From: Carnegiea gigantea
Taxonomy: Eukaryota > Streptophyta > Magnoliopsida > Caryophyllales > Cactaceae
Assembly: GCA_029747015.1 (NCBI GenBank)
Contig: JAKOGI010000002.1
Location: forward strand, 1,345,001-1,409,000
Direction of reading: 5' to 3'
DNA: 64,000 nt
Numbering within the stretch: position 1 is the stretch's first letter; every line of letters begins with the position of its first letter. Positions 11,638 through 23,075 of this stretch are shown in pieces. The position numbers and the translations under genes are program-made. The notes beneath the pieces are model-generated. The model had not been told where the DNA came from. It worked only from the letters and a program-made list of their open reading frames with translations, and searched no databases.

Positions 11638-12972
11638 TGGAATTCAGTCATTCAGACAAATATTAGTTAGTTCAACTAATTAAGTTTACATGAGATGTTA
11701 TTTGATATTTGAATTCACATTACATCCGTATTAAATTTTGGATCTCATTTAATTCGGGGAAAAAAAGGAGAGAGATCAACTGATTTTAATGGATTTTTCA
11801 TTGGCCAAAAATTGAAAATCCTGCGAAGAAAACAAGAGATATTGGGCGCAAGGTCAACCCTCCGAGTGAAAGCTTGAACATTCCAGCGACAACAATTTCA
11901 TGTATGAAATGCGACATGAAGGCGTTGAAGCTCGCCACCAAGTTGACAGTCGCCGACGAAAGGCCTAGTGGGTTGCTGGCGATAATGGCTTTTGTGCAAG
12001 TGCAGTTAGAGACCGTGAAGTGGCCGATTTTTTTTTTTTTGGGTTGGGGGGCGGGGGGGGTTTGAAGGGTTTTTTTTTTTTTTAAAAAAAAGCTTCACTT
12101 AATTATGACCTTAAGATTACACTCCAATGACTAAGATTAAATGCTTTCATCTCTTATTTTAATCCCCTGTTCTCATTTAATATGTTGCATATATATACAC
12201 ACAGGCACACACACATATCTATATACACACACATGTATAACATGTGTGTGTGCGCGTGTTTATGCATATATAATAGAATTGATCTCCATAACACAAAAAA
12301 AAAAATAAAAAATTTATTTGATCTCTGTTAGGTTTCCTTTAGGTTTATGTGGGATAATTAAACATGATTGATAACTAACTATAACTACTTCTAGACCAAA
12401 TTTAGGCAAGGAGAAAGATATTCCATGTGTGTTAAGACCGTTATCATCATAGCCAATTGATTGATGCATTATCATTGCAATATCGGATATCCGGAGCTTT
12501 TGTTAACAATTGCATAGCAGACAATTTTTTCTAAAAAAAGAAATATTCTTATTGAGACTAACTCTTTTTCAGTGTGAAGTTAGTCGGTTTTCTTTTTTTT
12601 TTTTGTGAGTTTGGTCGAGATAAGTCATAAAAGGATAACACTGTAATACAATTGTAATATAATGGAAAAAAAAGTAATTAAATATAAAATTTAATGTACC
12701 CAAAATTTTATCGGCTAAACCAAAACATCATTATATTCTAGAACGCATGCATGGCTTCTCTTCGTCGGACAAAACCTCTAATTCCTACTTCACAGTCATG
12801 TTTGGTCTACCATTCCGTTTGTTGTAATGATTGAAAAGACAGACAATGTTTTCAGAGGGGGAAAAAATGTCACAATTTATACAATATATGTATATGTATT
12901 TGCATCCATCAAGATGGGTTTTTTTTTTTTCGAACTTCTTAAATGCAAAATATTTTTTAAAAAGAGACTTTA
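11638..12972. other. Intergenic DNA with small microsatellite
   Basis: No supported gene. A short CA/TA/TG microsatellite lies at about 12189-12270 and poly-T/poly-G runs at 12030-12085. The frame at 11874-12065 (plus) ends in the homopolymer and is not credible. Confidence 0.5.
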
Positions 12973-13355
12973 GGTCCCATTCAGACTTTAAAAAATTTGG
13001 TGGAAAAAAAAAAGTTGGAAAAGTAACTTTTTTCCTTGTGTTTGGTTTAGAGAAAATCACAAAAAAAAAAAAAATGGAGAAAAATTAAGTAAAAAAATGG
13101 TTAGAAACAAGTGATAAACAAAGTTTGGAAAAACTTCCCAAAATAATTTTCGACCTCCTCCAATCTCGCACTAGTTAGATGAAAATCAATATGATTCAAG
13201 TAATTCATTAACCTTTAAATTTCTCGTCCAAATTTTTGTATTTTTTTTCAATACAAACAAGAGAAAAAACTCACTTTCTCCCAACTTTTTTTTCCTCCAT
13301 ATTTTTTTCTTTCAACTTTTCTTTTCACCAAATTTTTTAAGAACCAAATGGAACC
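12973..13355. mobile_element. PIF/Harbinger (Tourist)-like MITE, copy 1
   Basis: The 383-bp element starts GGTCCCATTCAG and its right end, reverse complemented, starts GGTTCCATTTGG. Both ends continue into AAAAAATTTGG. It is flanked on both sides by TTA (12970-12972 and 13356-13358), the target duplication of PIF/Harbinger elements. A second copy is at 34785-35173 in inverted orientation; both share the internal block TGTGTTTGGTTTAGAGAAAA. No coding capacity. Confidence 0.75.
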
Positions 13356-14529
13356 TTAGAGTTTTTTTAAGGGGGAGGGGGCAGAGAAAAGGAAACTTTA
13401 ACTTAAAGTTTAATTTGCATTTGTATAGTTTTTTTTTGCATTTTGCAAGGATTGAATTGCTCATTAATTATGAAGTGACGATACATCAATAAAATTTCGC
13501 ACTTCAAGTGCAGCTTCTCATGTCAAAATAGGTTCCCTCCTAGAAATACTACTCTATATCGATATATCAATTTTAGAAGAGATATTGTCGCAGATTTGTA
13601 AGTCTCTTTTCCAAATTATATAATAAACTAAGAATTGTCAACTTGTCAAATAATAATATCACTTAAAAATGTTAATTTCTGTAATAATCAAAATCTAACT
13701 ACGCAATAGTAGATATTCTAATGTGAACTTTCCGAAAAATTTTTACAGAAGGGAAATTAATAGGTGAAAAAATATTAGTACTTAGCGAGTTGAGTGTGGA
13801 CTAAACAATCATTGCGATACTGATGTTTGTTAAATTTTTAGATATATATGTGGACCATTATCAAAGAGTCACATATATAAGTTCAAATGAGTTTCCAATG
13901 CAAAACTAATTGGCAATAAGTAAAGTAACTAAAAAATTTATATGCATGCTCAAACCCTTTAATTTCATCGATGTGGGATAACACCTATTTTTATATTGTT
14001 TCATTTTTATTAATGTGGGATAATACTCATTTTTATACTCCAACATATATAATAGATCCAAAATTTCATAGGTAGGAGAATTGCAAAGAATAATTCAATT
14101 ACATGCGTAATCACTTTCACATTAACTAAGTGGGTGTTAATTGTCTTAATTAATAATGTTTTTAAAAATTAGTATTGCATAAAAATCTAGGTCTTTGTTG
14201 CGTCCAAAATCTATTTTTGCGCTTCATTTGTTAAAAAAATTAAAAAAAAACCATCATATTAACTAATTCGTCAGCAACTTCCATTTCTTATGTGAAGCAA
14301 AATCTTCCCATGTTATGGCTGCCCCCCCCCCCCCCCCCCAAAAAAAAAAAAAAATCCTTCTTCTAGTCTTGAAGATACATTGAATAAAGTTTTTGCAGTA
14401 CTTTATGGCAGGCTCATGCTCGATCTGGACTCCATAGGCTGTTTCCCCAAACGTACCCACGGTTGTTAGTTAGTCGTCCATTCATAGCCATTAAGGATGA
14501 CCTAAATATCATAACCTAGTTAGGCTGAG
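13356..14529. other. AT-rich intergenic DNA with a C/A homopolymer
   Basis: No gene is recognised. A direct repeat around GATGTGGGATAA...CTCATTTTTATA occurs at 13970-14040. A run of about 19 C followed by 15 A lies at 14321-14355; its true length may be uncertain in an assembly. Confidence 0.5.
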
Positions 14530-14984
14530 AACTGTGGGGGTATTCATTATTCGATCCAAACTCGGACTGGATCGGATCGGAATGGACTGAATTAATTCGG
14601 TCCGGTCCGCGGTCCACAAATTTTTTTATTCGATCTTCGGTCCGGTCCAGTGGTCCGGACCGAGGATCGAATAAAAAAATTTTAAAAGCCGACTTTTTAC
14701 TTATTCAATTTCAATTTTCTTTTGCAATTTATAATTTTTCAAACGTTCAAGAATATTGATTTGTTTTTCACGGTGAAAATATGTTGAAATTGTTCATATT
14801 AAAATAAATATAAGATGTTTATGTCGTAAAAATTTGTTAGGTTGACAACTCGGTTCGGTCCGGTCCCCTTTTTTTTGGGTCCGGTCCCGGTCCGGTCCAC
14901 AGTCCATAATTTTTCTTTTATTCGGTCCTCGGTCCAACCCGGTCCGTTCCAGTACGGTTCGAGGTTGGACCGATGAACACTCCA
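14530..14984. repeat. Foldback MITE rich in CGGTCCGG
   Basis: The ends GGGGGTATTCAT and, reverse complemented, GGAGTGTTCATCGGTCC form inverted repeats. In the middle (14618-14682) two arms of about 28 nt match at all but one position around a short loop: TTTTATTCGATCTTCGGTCC pairs with GGACCGAGGATCGAATAAAA. The CGGTCCGG motif is repeated many times. Probably a hAT-like non-autonomous element; the target duplication was not resolved. Confidence 0.6.
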
Positions 14985-15639
14985 AGAGAACAGTCACGTC
15001 GAAAATAAGATAAATGAAAAAATAAAATAAAAAAGAAGAATAAGAACTAGAGTTAACCCAATAATGGACCAAGTTAGCAACGGATTATCCGTTTAGAACA
15101 TGTCAACCGACTATGGATGGATTATGGATAGCCTAACGAGTCATTTTTGACATTATCCATCCTACTTATTTTCCCTGTTATACACTCGATAAGTTTAATG
15201 GGGAGATGCCAATTCTCTCCATGAGTCCACCTGGGACAGCCATTATTCAGTTGATTCTCGTTGAATATATGCGTCTAGAATCATCAAACAGATTAGATTG
15301 GGTTGAATTTGTGTTTGTGGCAAACTTAAACGGATTGAAAAATTCTCAACCTAAACCTGACCCTTTTATTAAACGCATTGAATACCTTCAACTGTACGTA
15401 CCTTTTTATTTTTTAAATGGGTCGATATGAAATTTGCCTATTAACTCGTTTAATATAAATGAGTCAAGTTCAGGTTATCCGGTTATCCATTTACCTATTT
15501 AACATTTTGACTAAAGTATGATTATGAAATATTATGTACCAATTTTTTGAGTTTCAATACATTATTACAATACAACCATTGGCCACGATCCATGAGATTA
15601 TACTTTTTCACAATTCTGCCTCCCCCAAAAAATAAATAA
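14985..15639. other. Intergenic DNA, decayed repeats
   Basis: Contains ACCTATTTAACATTTTG- and ATCCGGTTATCCATTT-like segments of the kind scattered through this window (see 46560-46680 and 52300-52460). No gene. Confidence 0.4.
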
Positions 15640-16813
15640 TAATTGGGTAAACAACTGGACTTCTGTAACTTGTTTAATTGAATAAGTTAAATAATTATTT
15701 TTTCGTGTCAAAATTCTAAACCTGAACCAAATTCAATTAATTAAATAGATTAAATATGTTAACCTATTTAATTAAACAGATTGAAAATATTTATTCAAAT
15801 CTACTAAATTTCGTATTCGAATCATATTGACCTGCCAAGTCCGCTTTTTGACTGCACGCATCCTTCTCTCATTCCCTCGAGACCCTTGGATTGGAGATTC
15901 AATTCCCAGCCGATGAAAATTTCATGTTTTGATGTCTTCAAGCATGGGCGCTCACGAGGCTTTTTCAACGATCTCAACCAATTCTCCGTTTTTCAATGGG
16001 ATCGGTAGCATGAATTATTTTGAGAAAAGAAAATTCCCAACGATCAATCATTCCCAGCCTGAATTATAGTTTTTAAAACTTAGGTCCGTCACATCAGTAA
16101 AAGTTTTATTTTTTCAAAATTCGAATTCTATCACTTTTTCAACTAATGAAACTCATTTCTAGATTACTGAATTAAATAGTTGTCAAGGAACTCACCATTA
16201 AACATGTTTTATTACTTTTATTCTTTTAATTTTATATTTATATTTTATGTTTATAACTTGCTTAAATATTTTTTGCTTTTCGAATAAGCAGATACTTATT
16301 TTTCTTCACCGAAGAATGTATTATTTTTTAAAAAAATACCTAGAAGACAAATACCCGGAAAAATAAATACATGTTTTTTTGCTCGAACATGTAAAATATT
16401 AATTATTTTCAGGATATTTAAGAATGAATTTGGTAGAATTTTGAGACTCAAAGTTTGGTATGTATAGAAGAAAAAGACGAACAAAAGAAGAGGGCCAAGT
16501 AGTCGTTGCGTCCAATAGCTACATAAACAACGCTCAAAAACAGCAAAAGCCCAACGGATACATGACAAGCTATCTTCCTCTTTCATTTTTCTTTTTTTTA
16601 ATCCAATCCAAAACGCGTTACCTTAAGTACGATTACTCAGCAAAATGCGGTATTTTGAACCGAGAAAAGACACAAAAATGACACATCGGGAAGAACGCTT
16701 GGGCGTTCCCCCATGCATGTCGTTCCACTTGGCACACTCGCTGCGGTTGCAAAAGTGGAACGAGGGCCCGCTATTGGCATGCGTCCTCCACAGCTGCGAG
16801 TGCTCTCATAAGT
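15640..16813 (+). repeat. Large inverted repeat, copy A (uninterrupted)
   Basis: About 1.17 kb that recurs in opposite orientation as 19532-20240 plus 33176-33690. Matching landmarks include the inner end GAGTGCTCTCATAAGT (reverse complement ACTTATGAGAGCACTC at 19532), CAGCCGATGAAAATTTCATG (reverse complement near 33405) and the AATTAATTAAATAGATT-type outer part. The inner two thirds (about 16045-16813) looks like a non-autonomous DNA element with GAGCA...CAGC ends. Copy A preserves the site that is broken by the CACTA element in copy B. Confidence 0.75.
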
Positions 16814-17263
16814 ATTCTACGCATGTCAGGCAAGTTAAGCTAATGCATATAAAAGAATTTACATTGATAGGCTACTAGCTTAGCCCAATTCTTTTCAACT
16901 TATTTTATTCAAAATAAGTTCAATTCAGCAATAAATCAACTTAAATTCAATTAATTTTAATTCAATTAAGCAAAATATGTTCAATTAAATTCTGTACGGT
17001 CTAGTTAGCAAAATTTACTTGAAAAAAAAAGGCCTTAATTGATAAATCTATAAATGAACTTGTTATCTGATAATCAGACCTAATCTATTCATAAATCTTT
17101 TACTAGCAAGCAAGTTGTTGAAGAACATAACTTTTTAACAAGCGAAAGGAATAATTCATTTGTGAAAGAGTAGGGGTTTGCAAGAAAAACCGAAACCAAA
17201 AATCCAAAAAAATCGAACCAACAAACTAGTTAGTCATACGAATTTTTCATAAAAACAGAACGG

Positions 17264-17700
17264 CTACTGCAAGATGCAGGACTTTTTTTTAACGGACTTT
17301 TTGACAGAAAAAAGTTGATTTTTCGACAGAAAACAACCTTTCCGCCAGTATTTTTAAAGAAAGAAGGTCCGTCAAAAAACCGTTCGTCGAAATGGACATT
17401 TTGATCGACCCGTCAAAAATTTTGAGGGAATTTTTTGACGGACTGACACTCCGTCAAAATTCCTCTGACGGCCCGTTCTGACAAACTGACAATCCGTCAA
17501 TAATAATTCGACAGAATTTTCGACTGACTTTTGGCCCGTCAGAATAGGTTTTGGCGGAAAATTTTGACCGACTAGTTTCCGTCAAAAATGTGAAACGAAT
17601 AGATTTTGTGGTCTGGCAATTTTTTTGATGGGCTGTTTGGCTTAATCCGTCAAAAATTTTGACGAAACTGTAATTTTCGTCTCAAATTTTATTGTTGGTT
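17264..17700 (+). repeat. CACTA-like terminus with CCGTCAAAA subterminal repeats
   Basis: Starts with CTACTGCAAGATGCAGG, a degraded version of the CACTACAAGAA end. It is followed by at least ten copies in both orientations of a motif around GACGGACT / CCGTCAAAAT. Dense short subterminal repeats next to such an end are the hallmark of CACTA elements. No transposase gene is attached and no matching right end was found nearby. Confidence 0.5.
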
Positions 17701-18279
17701 ATTATTCTATTGTTGGTTGGTTGTTATCTACTGTTTCTAAGATGTAGGTTTAAGCATCATAGTTTTTCCTCTTTTTTTGTTTTTTGTTTTTTGTTTGGTT
17801 AGGGGGTGGAAGGGGGGATACTAATTGGTTGCTTACAACTACTGGTGTTGTATATAACTTTTCTAGATACAAGGATGTCATTTAGATGAGTAGTTGTATA
17901 TTATGAAAGTTATCTATTTCCCCATAAATGATACAAGCCGCTACTACCATTTCACTGTGTACCCCAAGTTAGGAGAAGCAAACCTATCCTACATGGTGTT
18001 TAGCACTCTACCAACTAATTTGGAGTTCTATGCCATAACACTGTTACCATTTTGTTGATAACAATATGCTTGCATTTATTATTGGATTTATAAATTATAA
18101 CTAGACTTTGATTGGGCAAAGCAGATATCTCATTAAATGCGTGACACTTGACTCAAATCTCAGACATAACTGACCTAAAGATACACTAAACCCAAACCAT
18201 ATGAAGGTAATCACACCATATTCCATGATTTGCACTTGGTGTCCTAATTGTTCTTTTGGTATGCTCTGTTTTTAGAAGC

Positions 18280-18660
18280 CACAAATAAAGAAAAGGAACT
18301 GAACTAACCTTTTTTTTTTTTTTTTCCCCCATATGAAACATCATGCTATGTCCTGTTTCTAAAATATTTATCCAAGTGATTCGTTAATGCCTTCGTCTAC
18401 TTGTATGCACACCTGCTAACACTGTTTGAATGTGCATTGCTTTTTGAAAGAGAGAGATTTACCAATTCTACTTGTATGCAAATGCCAAAGAGAAATTATT
18501 GTAGTCAAGTCAGCAGGACAGTGATTGACCAGCCTTCAAGTGGCACTAAAGCAACTGAATTTCTCCAAAAAGCATATGCCCAAGAACTTGCCAGCAGTAA
18601 ACTTCTAACGAAATACATATGCTGCACTCAATTCAAACAACAGTTGGCATATTGAGGATA
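18280..18660 (+). other. Unassigned coding-like stretch
   Basis: Less AT-rich than its surroundings, with an open frame at 18401-18655 (84 codons) whose second half reads TVIDQPSSGTKATEFLQKAY. No family is recognised. It lies between two CACTA-like termini and between the arms of the large inverted repeat, so it could be a captured host gene fragment, but that is a guess. It may also be chance. Confidence 0.2.
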
Positions 18661-19224
18661 TGATACTTTAAAGGTTTCGTGTCCGTAGCAAGACATGTAT
18701 CATTTAATTTTGTGAAATTTCAGTTCGAGGCTTAGTGTGCTACCAATCCGTGCGAATAGCTGATCTTGGAGGCTTGGAATGACTACCAAAAGTATCAATC
18801 GTTGAGAAATATTGATGCATCGTTGGACTCCCTGTTCATAGAGTGACTTTTTGGTGACTAGCTACTCAGAAGATGTATGACTGATGACTTTGTGATGACT
18901 TTGTGCCTTAGTATGTAAAATGCTAGGGTGGATATAATTTTTTTGGTTATAAAGTGTCTCGTCATGTACGAACACATGATTTTTTACACATTCGACAAGT
19001 AATATGCAAATTCAATATGTTGTGACATGTTCCAAATTACTGTCATTTATATGTGTGTGTGTCAAGTGATAAAATCTTGAATGAAGTTGTCATTTAATTA
19101 GGTAAAATGTTGCTTGTAATTTATATGAAATTTATAATTGGAAAAAGAACAATAATGATTGTTTCTTTTTTAACTTATTAAGTTTCATATTAATTACAAG
19201 CACTACCTTTTTTTTTTTAAAAAA

Positions 19225-19500
19225 AGTACAGTAATAGTACCAACAGTTGTAAGTGTGGGGACCTCAAGGCTATCCGCACTTATAAGTATAAAAAAAAGTG
19301 TACATTAACCGCACATGATTTATGGGCAATTAGTTTTTCAACTGCACTTTTAGGTGTGGGGAATGTACTTCTATCTACACTTGTTGTACGTGCGGAGAAA
19401 AATTCCCCACACATAAGCTACTCACGCTTACAAAAAGCGTGGGTAGCTGCTATTTCCACACTTGTAAGTGCGGTTAGGAGCAAAATTAAGTGTAGAAGGA
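19225..19500. repeat. Subterminal-repeat block (AAGTGTGGGGA)
   Basis: Contains roughly eight copies in both orientations of a motif around TTGTAAGTGTGGGGA / TCCCCACAC, with variants AAGTGCGG and AAGCGTGGG. This is the density expected of a DNA-transposon end, probably CACTA-type, different from the one at 17264-17700. The terminal CACTA itself is not visible. Confidence 0.4.
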
Positions 19501-19531
19501 GACAATCTTTATTATAATGCATGCACATAAC

Positions 19532-20240
19532 ACTTATGAGAGCACTCCTAGCTGAGGAGAACACGTGTCAATAGCGGCCCCCGTTTCACTTTGGCAGCCG
19601 CAGCGAGCGTGCCAAGTGGAACGGCAAGCATTCTTCCCTGGGTGTCCTTTTTTTTTTATCTTTTCTTTGTTCAAAATGTCGTGTTTTGCTGGGTAATCGT
19701 ACTTGAGGCGACGCGTTTTAGATTTGGGTTAAAAAAAATGAAAAATGAAAAATGAAAGAAGAAGGTAGCTGGGCATGTACTCATCGGGCTTTTGCAATTT
19801 TTGAGCGTTGGTTGTGTAGCTGTTGGACGCAACAGCTACTTGGCCCATGTGTGGGTTTTTTTTTTTGTTTTTTGGGGGTATGTTTCTTCTATACATACCA
19901 AACTTTGAACCTCAAAATTTTACCAAATTCATTCTTACCTATTTGAAAATAATTCATATTTTACATGCTCAAGCAGAAGAAAAATATGTATTCACTTTTC
20001 CTTGTTTTTTTTTCCTAGGTATTATTAAAAAATAATACATTTTCTGGTCAAGAAAAAGTAAATATCCATTTATTTAGAAAGTAAAAAATATTTAAGCAAG
20101 TTATAAACATACAATATAAACACAAAATTAAAAGAACAAAAGTAATAAAATATGCTTAATGGCGGGTTCCAATGTTCCATGACAACTATTTAATTCAATA
20201 ATCGGGAAATGAGTTCCATCAGTTGAAAAAATGATAGAAT
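19532..20240 (-). repeat. Large inverted repeat, copy B, left part
   Basis: Reverse-complement match to 16813 down to about 16110. It stops exactly at GATAGAAT where the CACTA element begins; copy A continues without interruption at the equivalent place. The remainder of copy B resumes at 33176. Confidence 0.75.
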
Positions 20241-20930
20241 CACTACAAGAATATCTGTTTTCTGCAACAGTAACGGTCGTTGCTATAAATACAATGTCGT
20301 TGCAAATAATAGTTTTGGCAACGATAGATGTCGTTGCAGTGTCGTTGCTGGTCAGGGCGTGGCAAAAGATAAAGGTAACGACTACCATCGTTGCGATAGC
20401 TCCTCTTAGTGCAACGACCTTTGTCGTCACCGTACATATGTCGTTGCCAAATGAGGAAATGTTTAAGTGTAAATTGTTGGTACTTTTTGTAACCATATAC
20501 ATCGTTACGAAATATGCTGTAAGTAATTAGCAACCATCCTGTCGTTGGAAGAGCGTATAATTGTGGCAACAATTTTGTCGTTGCAAAATATACTTTTAAT
20601 CATTAACAACCACTATGTCGTTGTAGAAGTTTACAATTATGGCAACAATTTTATCGTTGCAAAATGTATTTTTAATTCATTAGCAGCCACCATGTCATTA
20701 TAGAAGTTTATAATTGTGGCAACAATTTTTGTCGTTCCCGAATGTAGATTAAATCGTTAGCAACCACCCTGTTGTTGCAAAAGCCTATCGGTTTGGCGAC
20801 AATTGAACCGTTGCAAATGATATTATGAATGTGTCGCAACAATCTTGTTCTTGCAATTGTTTTGCCTGTTGCACCATCTTTTTGCTGTCGCATAACTTAT
20901 TTTCACAACAAAACGTTCTTGGCAAACAAT
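20241..20930. repeat. Left subterminal repeats of the CACTA element
   Basis: About twenty copies, in both orientations, of a motif close to TGTCGTTGC or GGCAACGA. Such motifs are the usual binding sites of the TNPA-class protein in this superfamily. The open frames here are created by the repeat. Confidence 0.75.
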
Positions 20931-21482
20931 ACAACTATATATATTTACGCTGTGTAACATGAACCTATATAAATCCATATTGCGCTTTGCTTACAAACCA
21001 TAAATCCAAAGTATATCACATTCATCATAATAGTAATATATGAAAAGTGCATCAGCTCTAAATTTTCAGCAAAAGAATCGTATGGTTGACAAATACTACT
21101 TTCAACAGAAATAAAAAATTAACAATTGATTGTGTGTCAATGCTAACATCATGGCCAATGAAAATGTTGACGGAAATCGTTCTTTAAACATTCTATAATC
21201 TGACCTGTAATCTAGCAACCTGCAAATGTGTGTGTGTATGTGTATATGTATATATATATATATATAAAACAAGGTAAATTATTTTAGAATAAGTATTTTC
21301 CAAGACTGAAAAAACCATTGAAACGCAAGGCTGACCTCAATAAAAGGGAGGGGGGAATATAAATACACTGTTACTTTAATAAAAGATAAACTTAATTTGT
21401 CATCTATTACTATACATAATAGCAAATTAATCGACATTGCAAACGTTTTGCACCATTCAGTTCTTACCAGCATAAAGATAAC

Positions 21483-21728
21483 ACCAATAACGGCTTCAAG
21501 GATCGACGACTTGCCCCACAAATCATCACAAGTTTTTCTGACGTATTTCGTCCTCGCTCACACGCTGCCTGGGAAACTTCTCAGGAGGTCACCCATCCCA
21601 AGATTGCTCCCCAGCAAGCACGCTTAACTGTGGAATTCTTAGGAGTGAGTTTCCCGAAAAGAAAAGTGCACCTTTGGTGATATAAGTAGTCACTTCGATC
21701 CTTTTTAAACCACACTCGGGGTGTCACA
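21483..21728 (-). repeat. Cassandra LTR 0, truncated
   Basis: 246 bp; lacks the roughly 30 bp at the LTR 3' end (plus-strand left side). 5S-derived portion at 21572-21637. Confidence 0.85.
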
Positions 21729-21885
21729 ATCACCCCCACTTGAAGCGCACAACGTCCTCGTTGTGCCTCACTAACTGACCGACTTATGGGTCCTCTTAAC
21801 CGGCGGTTCACACCCAGTACCTTTGCCCCGCCAGGTGACTGCCCATGGGCTATCCATCCACTGGCGCAGTCGCGGTCGTGGGTCG

Positions 21886-21897
21886 GCTCTGATACCA
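21886..21897 (-). promoter_or_regulatory. Primer binding site, internal region 1
   Basis: TGGTATCAGAGC on the minus strand, complementary to the 3' end of plant initiator tRNA-Met, directly after LTR 1. Confidence 0.8.
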
Positions 21898-21899
21898 TC

Positions 21900-22178
21900 T
21901 GTAACGCCCCGACCCCTCTCGGTCGCAGGTCTTACCAATAACGGCTTCAAGGATCGACGACTGACCCCACAAATCATCACAAGTCTTTCCGGCGTGCTTC
22001 GTCCTTGCTTACACGCTGCCTGGGAAACTTCCCAGGAGGTCACCCATCCCAAGATTGCTCCCCAACAAGCACGCTTAACTGTGGAGTTCTTAAGAGTGAG
22101 CTTTCCGAAAAAAAAGGTGCACCTTTGGTGATATAAGTAGTCACTTCGATCCTTTTAAGTCACACTCGGGGTGTTACA
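21900..22178 (-). repeat. Cassandra LTR 1
   Basis: Complete 279-bp LTR. 5S-derived portion at 22023-22090 with intact A and C boxes. Confidence 0.88.
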
Positions 22179-22336
22179 ATCACCCCCACTTGAAGCGCAC
22201 AACGTCCGCGTTGTGCCTCACTAACCGACCGAATTACGAGTCCTCTTGACCGGCAGTCCACAACCAGTATCTTTACCCCGCTAGGTGACTGCCCATGGGC
22301 TCTCCATCCACTGGCGCAGCTCATGCTCGCGGGTCG

Positions 22337-22348
22337 GCTCTGATACCA
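22337..22348 (-). promoter_or_regulatory. Primer binding site, internal region 2
   Basis: TGGTATCAGAGC on the minus strand, directly after LTR 2. Confidence 0.8.
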
Positions 22349-22350
22349 TC

Positions 22351-22629
22351 TGTAATGCTTCGACCCTTCCCGGTCGCAGGTCTTACCATTAACGGCTTCA
22401 AGGATCGACGACTGGCCACACCAATCATCACGAGTCTTTCCGGCGTGCTTCGTCCTCGCTCACACGCTGCCTGGAAAACTTTCCAAGAGGTCACCCATCC
22501 CAAGATTGCTCCCCAACAAGCACGCTTAACTGTGGAGTTCTTAAGAGTGAGCTTTCCGGAAAAAAAGGTGCACCTTTGGTAATATAAGTAGTCACTTTGA
22601 TCCTTTTAAGCCACACTCGGGGTGTTACA
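22351..22629 (-). repeat. Cassandra LTR 2
   Basis: Complete 279-bp LTR; 5S-derived portion at 22474-22540. The C box is altered (CCTCTTGGAAAG). Confidence 0.88.
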
Positions 22630-22903
22630 ATATCCCAACCTCTCTCGGTCGCAGGTCTTACCAATAACGGCTTCAAGGATCGACGACTGGCCCCACAAAT
22701 CATCACAAGTCTGTCCGACGTGCTTCGTCCTCGCTCACACGCTGCCTGGGAAACTTCCCAAGAGGTCACCCATCCCAAGATTGCTCCCCAGCAAGCACGC
22801 TTAACTGTGGAATTCTTAAGTCAGTTTCCCGAAAAGAAAGGTGTATTTTTGGTGATATAAGTAGTCACTTCGATCCTTTTTAAACCACACTCGGGGTGTC
22901 ACA
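22630..22903 (-). repeat. Cassandra LTR 3, joined directly to LTR 2
   Basis: About 274 bp, abutting LTR 2 with no internal region between. The first LTR bases (plus-strand left) are altered to ATATCCCAACC at the junction. 5S-derived portion at 22750-22815. Confidence 0.85.
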
Positions 22904-23061
22904 ATCACCCCCACTTGAAGCGCACAACGTCCTCGTTGTGCCTCACTAACCGACCGACTTATGGGTCCTCTTGACCGGCGGTCCACACCCAGTATGTTTG
23001 CCCCACTAGGTGACTGCCCATGGGCTATCCATCCACTGGCGCAGCTCACGATCGCGGGTCG

Positions 23062-23073
23062 GCTCTGATACCA
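23062..23073 (-). promoter_or_regulatory. Primer binding site, internal region 3
   Basis: TGGTATCAGAGC on the minus strand, directly after LTR 4. Confidence 0.8.
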
Positions 23074-23075
23074 TC

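Noticed and set aside
14321..14355. Long C then A homopolymer as a functional element
   Set aside because: Such runs are unstable and error-prone in assemblies; nothing around it suggests function.
20128..20572. Three overlapping frames of 99-124 codons
   Set aside because: They are produced by the GTCGTTGC subterminal repeats of the CACTA element.
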